From: Nocardia altamirensis NBRC 108246
GTDB taxonomy: Bacteria > Actinomycetota > Actinomycetes > Mycobacteriales > Mycobacteriaceae
Reading direction: 5' to 3'
NCBI RefSeq assembly: GCF_001612685.1
Contig: NZ_BDAY01000023.1
Span: 1 to 45,899 of the forward strand
Length of the DNA stretch: 45,899 bases
The position numbers and the translations under genes are program-made. Position 1 is the first letter of the stretch. Each line of letters opens with the position of its first letter. The notes beneath the pieces are model-generated. The model worked only from the letters and a program-made list of their open reading frames with translations, made no database searches and was not told the origin of the DNA. Below, piece by piece: positions 44,373-45,899 of the stretch.

Positions 44373-45338
44373 GTGACCTCAAACGCCGGTGGACCGCTGC
44401 TGCTCCTGGATGGGGCGAGCCTGTGGTTCCGTGCCTTTCACGCGATTCCCGAGAAGATCACCGCGCCCGACGGCCGGTCGGTGAATGCGCTGCGCGGGTT
44501 CACCGACATGGTCGCCTCGCTCATCACCAAGCACGCGCCGAGCAGGCTCGTGGTGTGCCTCGACCTGAACTGGCGTCCGACGTTCCGGGTCGACCTGGTG
44601 CCGTCCTACAAGGCGCATCGGCTCGACACGTCGGCGGACGCGGGACCCGGTGCCGAAGTGGTGCCGGACACGCTGACCCCGCAGGTCGACATGATCCTCG
44701 AGGTGCTGGAGGCGGCAGGCATCGCCACCGGCGGCGCCGACGGGCTCGAAGCCGACGACGTGCTCGGCACCCTCGCCACCCGTGAACGCACCGACGAAGT
44801 CGTGGTGGTCAGCGGCGACCGCGATCTGCTCCAACTCGTCCGCGACACGCCCGCCCCGCCCGTGCGGGTGCTCTACGCCGGGCGCGGACTTGCCAAGGCC
44901 GAACTGTTCGGCCCCGCCGAGGTTTCCGTCAAATACGGTGTGCCGCAAGAGAATGCAGGTCGCGCCTACGCCGACCTCGCCACCCTGCGCGGCGACGCCT
45001 CGGACGGCCTGCCCGGCGTCGCAGGCATCGGCGAAAAATCCGCATCCCTGCTGATCTCCCGCTTCGGTTCCCTCGAGGCGCTGGTCGCCGCCGTCGACGA
45101 CCCCGAAGCCGACCTCGCCCAAGGTATTCGCGCGAAACTCCGTGCCGCAGAAGACTATTTGAAGGCGGCCGCCCCGGTAGTCCGCGTCGTCTGCGACGCC
45201 GACGTCCACCTTTCGCGCTCCGACATCCTCCCAACCACCCCCGCCGACCCCACCCGCCTCCGGGCCCTCGCCACCGCGTACAACGCCGAAAGCCCCATCA
45301 CCCGCCTCACCACCGCCCTCAACGCCCGCACTGCCTGA
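44373..45338 (+). CDS. 5'-3' exonuclease (FEN/PolI-N family)
   Basis: A 321-residue stand-alone flap/5' exonuclease. The N-terminal PIN-like nuclease (LLLLDGASLWFRAFHAIPEK, LVVCLDLNWRPTFRVDLVPS, GADGLEADDVLGTLA, VVVSGDRDLLQLV) is followed by the helix-3-turn-helix DNA-binding part (DASDGLPGVAGIGEKSASLL). It acts in Okazaki-fragment or repair processing beside DNA polymerase I. TAGCCT (44361-44366) lies 6 nt before the GTG start, so the mRNA is probably leaderless. Confidence 0.93.
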   Translation: MTSNAGGPLLLLDGASLWFRAFHAIPEKITAPDGRSVNALRGFTDMVASLITKHAPSRLVVCLDLNWRPTFRVDLVPSYKAHRLDTSADAGPGAEVVPDTLTPQVDMILEVLEAAGIATGGADGLEADDVLGTLATRERTDEVVVVSGDRDLLQLVRDTPAPPVRVLYAGRGLAKAELFGPAEVSVKYGVPQENAGRAYADLATLRGDASDGLPGVAGIGEKSASLLISRFGSLEALVAAVDDPEADLAQGIRAKLRAAEDYLKAAAPVVRVVCDADVHLSRSDILPTTPADPTRLRALATAYNAESPITRLTTALNARTA

Positions 45339-45355
45339 TCCAGTCCGCCGAACTG

Positions 45356-45435
45356 GGCAAGTAGGCAAGTAGGCAAGTAGGCAAGTAGGCAAGTAGGCAA
45401 GTAGGCAAGTAGGCAAGTAGGCAAGTAGGCAAGTA
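45356..45435. repeat. Ten tandem copies of an 8-bp unit (GGCAAGTA)
   Basis: GGCAAGTA is repeated exactly ten times with no error, starting 17 bp after the exonuclease stop. Perfect short tandem arrays of this kind slip readily and usually vary in copy number between strains. On the plus strand every frame meets TAG. Confidence 0.95.
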
Positions 45436-45899
45436 TCGCGGGCAGCCGCATTCCGAATGGCGGGCTCCGGGCAGGGTGGACGACGAGCCGGACAAGCCGA
45501 GCGGCGAACGCAGCGTTGGCACGCTCGACCAGGGCAGGCCGGACGCCGGACAGGCCGCGCCGGACGGCTGGGCAGAGCAAGACGAACGGCGGGCGCACAG
45601 GCAAGCCAGACGGTGAACGCCGGGCCGGTGGGTGGACGGGCATGCCGAACCCGGTAGCGGATCGCACGGCTGGCCTGCTCACGCAGTACGGCCGACCCGA
45701 GTGGGCATCACCGAGCCAAAACCGGCGTGTCGCCCCGACCATGTCCCGTTCACCGACCAAGGCGTGCACGAACGGGACACCATCGAGAAATCCCTTTGCT
45801 CGATCGATAACTAACTGTCCAACAACGACATCCGACGCTTCCAAAGGGTTTCTACGATCGAAACCCGCCCCTTCCTCTTGGTCCACCCCACTTCTGGAG
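45436..45899. other. Non-coding low-complexity tail with one inverted repeat
   Basis: From 45440 to about 45640 the DNA is rich in degenerate GCCGGAC and GGCGAACGC blocks with no convincing reading frame. TGTCCCGTTC (45742-45751) and GAACGGGACA (45770-45779) form a perfect 10-bp inverted repeat with an 18-nt loop. No gene was recognised up to the window end. Confidence 0.55.

Noticed and set aside
45356..45435. CRISPR array
   Set aside because: The units are 8 bp, contiguous and without spacers, and no cas gene is present.
45155..45886. Minus-strand frame with LAYLPTCL repeats as a repeat protein
   Set aside because: It arises from the 8-bp array, which has no stop in any minus frame, and the flanking translation is low-quality.

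Overview
The window is high-GC DNA from an actinobacterium, most likely a Nocardia or close relative in the Mycobacteriales. The evidence is the aerobic (late-cobalt) cobalamin genes cobN, cobG, cobH, a cobI-cobJ fusion, cobK and cobL; four probable flavin/F420 split-barrel enzymes (PPOX and Ddn types); a DprE2-like SDR; an Lrp/dimethylargininase pair like the one in mycobacteria; and many start codons sitting 6-8 nt after a TANNNT -10 box, as in leaderless actinobacterial mRNAs. No tRNA, rRNA or CRISPR array was found.

Layout. 1-3.7 kb: a YtcJ-type amidohydrolase cut by the window edge, an orphan ribbon-helix-helix protein, and a tnpB-only IS200/IS605-type element abutting the 3' end of fxsA. 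3.8-8.4 kb: FAD monooxygenase, NarL-type two-component pair, TSUP permease, TetR regulator. 8.6-11.5 kb: tldD-tldE protease operon. 11.8-15.3 kb: PadR/PPOX unit divergent from a VOC protein, then a methionine aminopeptidase divergent from an XRE regulator with three identical operators between them. 15.4-27.3 kb: accessory genes (epoxide hydrolase, VOC, SnoaL-HNH pair, Ddn, serine beta-lactamase-like hydrolase, secreted proteins, ProC-like protein, GNAT, GtrA-FGE pair, WYL regulator). 27.4-42.4 kb: a broken-up cobalamin region interleaved with a dimethylargininase/Lrp pair, a PadR regulator and two paralogous secreted glycine-zipper proteins. 42.5-45.9 kb: PPOX, M24 peptidase, 5'-3' exonuclease, and a repeat-rich non-coding tail.

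How the genes work together. CobG, CobIJ, CobH, CobK and CobL catalyse consecutive steps from precorrin-2 to hydrogenobyrinate, and CobN is the large cobaltochelatase subunit. cobN has its own cobalamin riboswitch. cobM, cobB, cobS/T and cobA/O are not in the window. Several small regulators (PadR x2, XRE, Lrp, TetR, WYL) sit beside their likely targets with visible inverted-repeat operators.

Most notable. (1) The TnpB element carries four back-to-back perfect stem-loops at its 3' end, consistent with an omega/guide RNA. Removing it at TTAC/TCAA recreates an fxsA end that codes for the same protein. (2) A dispersed palindrome family with a shared loop occupies three gaps between convergent genes. 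(3) A degenerate ~19-bp satellite lies upstream of cobG, and its folded unit recurs 21 kb away. (4) CobG carries a repetitive proline-rich insert between the two halves of its Fe-S cysteine motif. All functional statements are from sequence reading; no searches were run.
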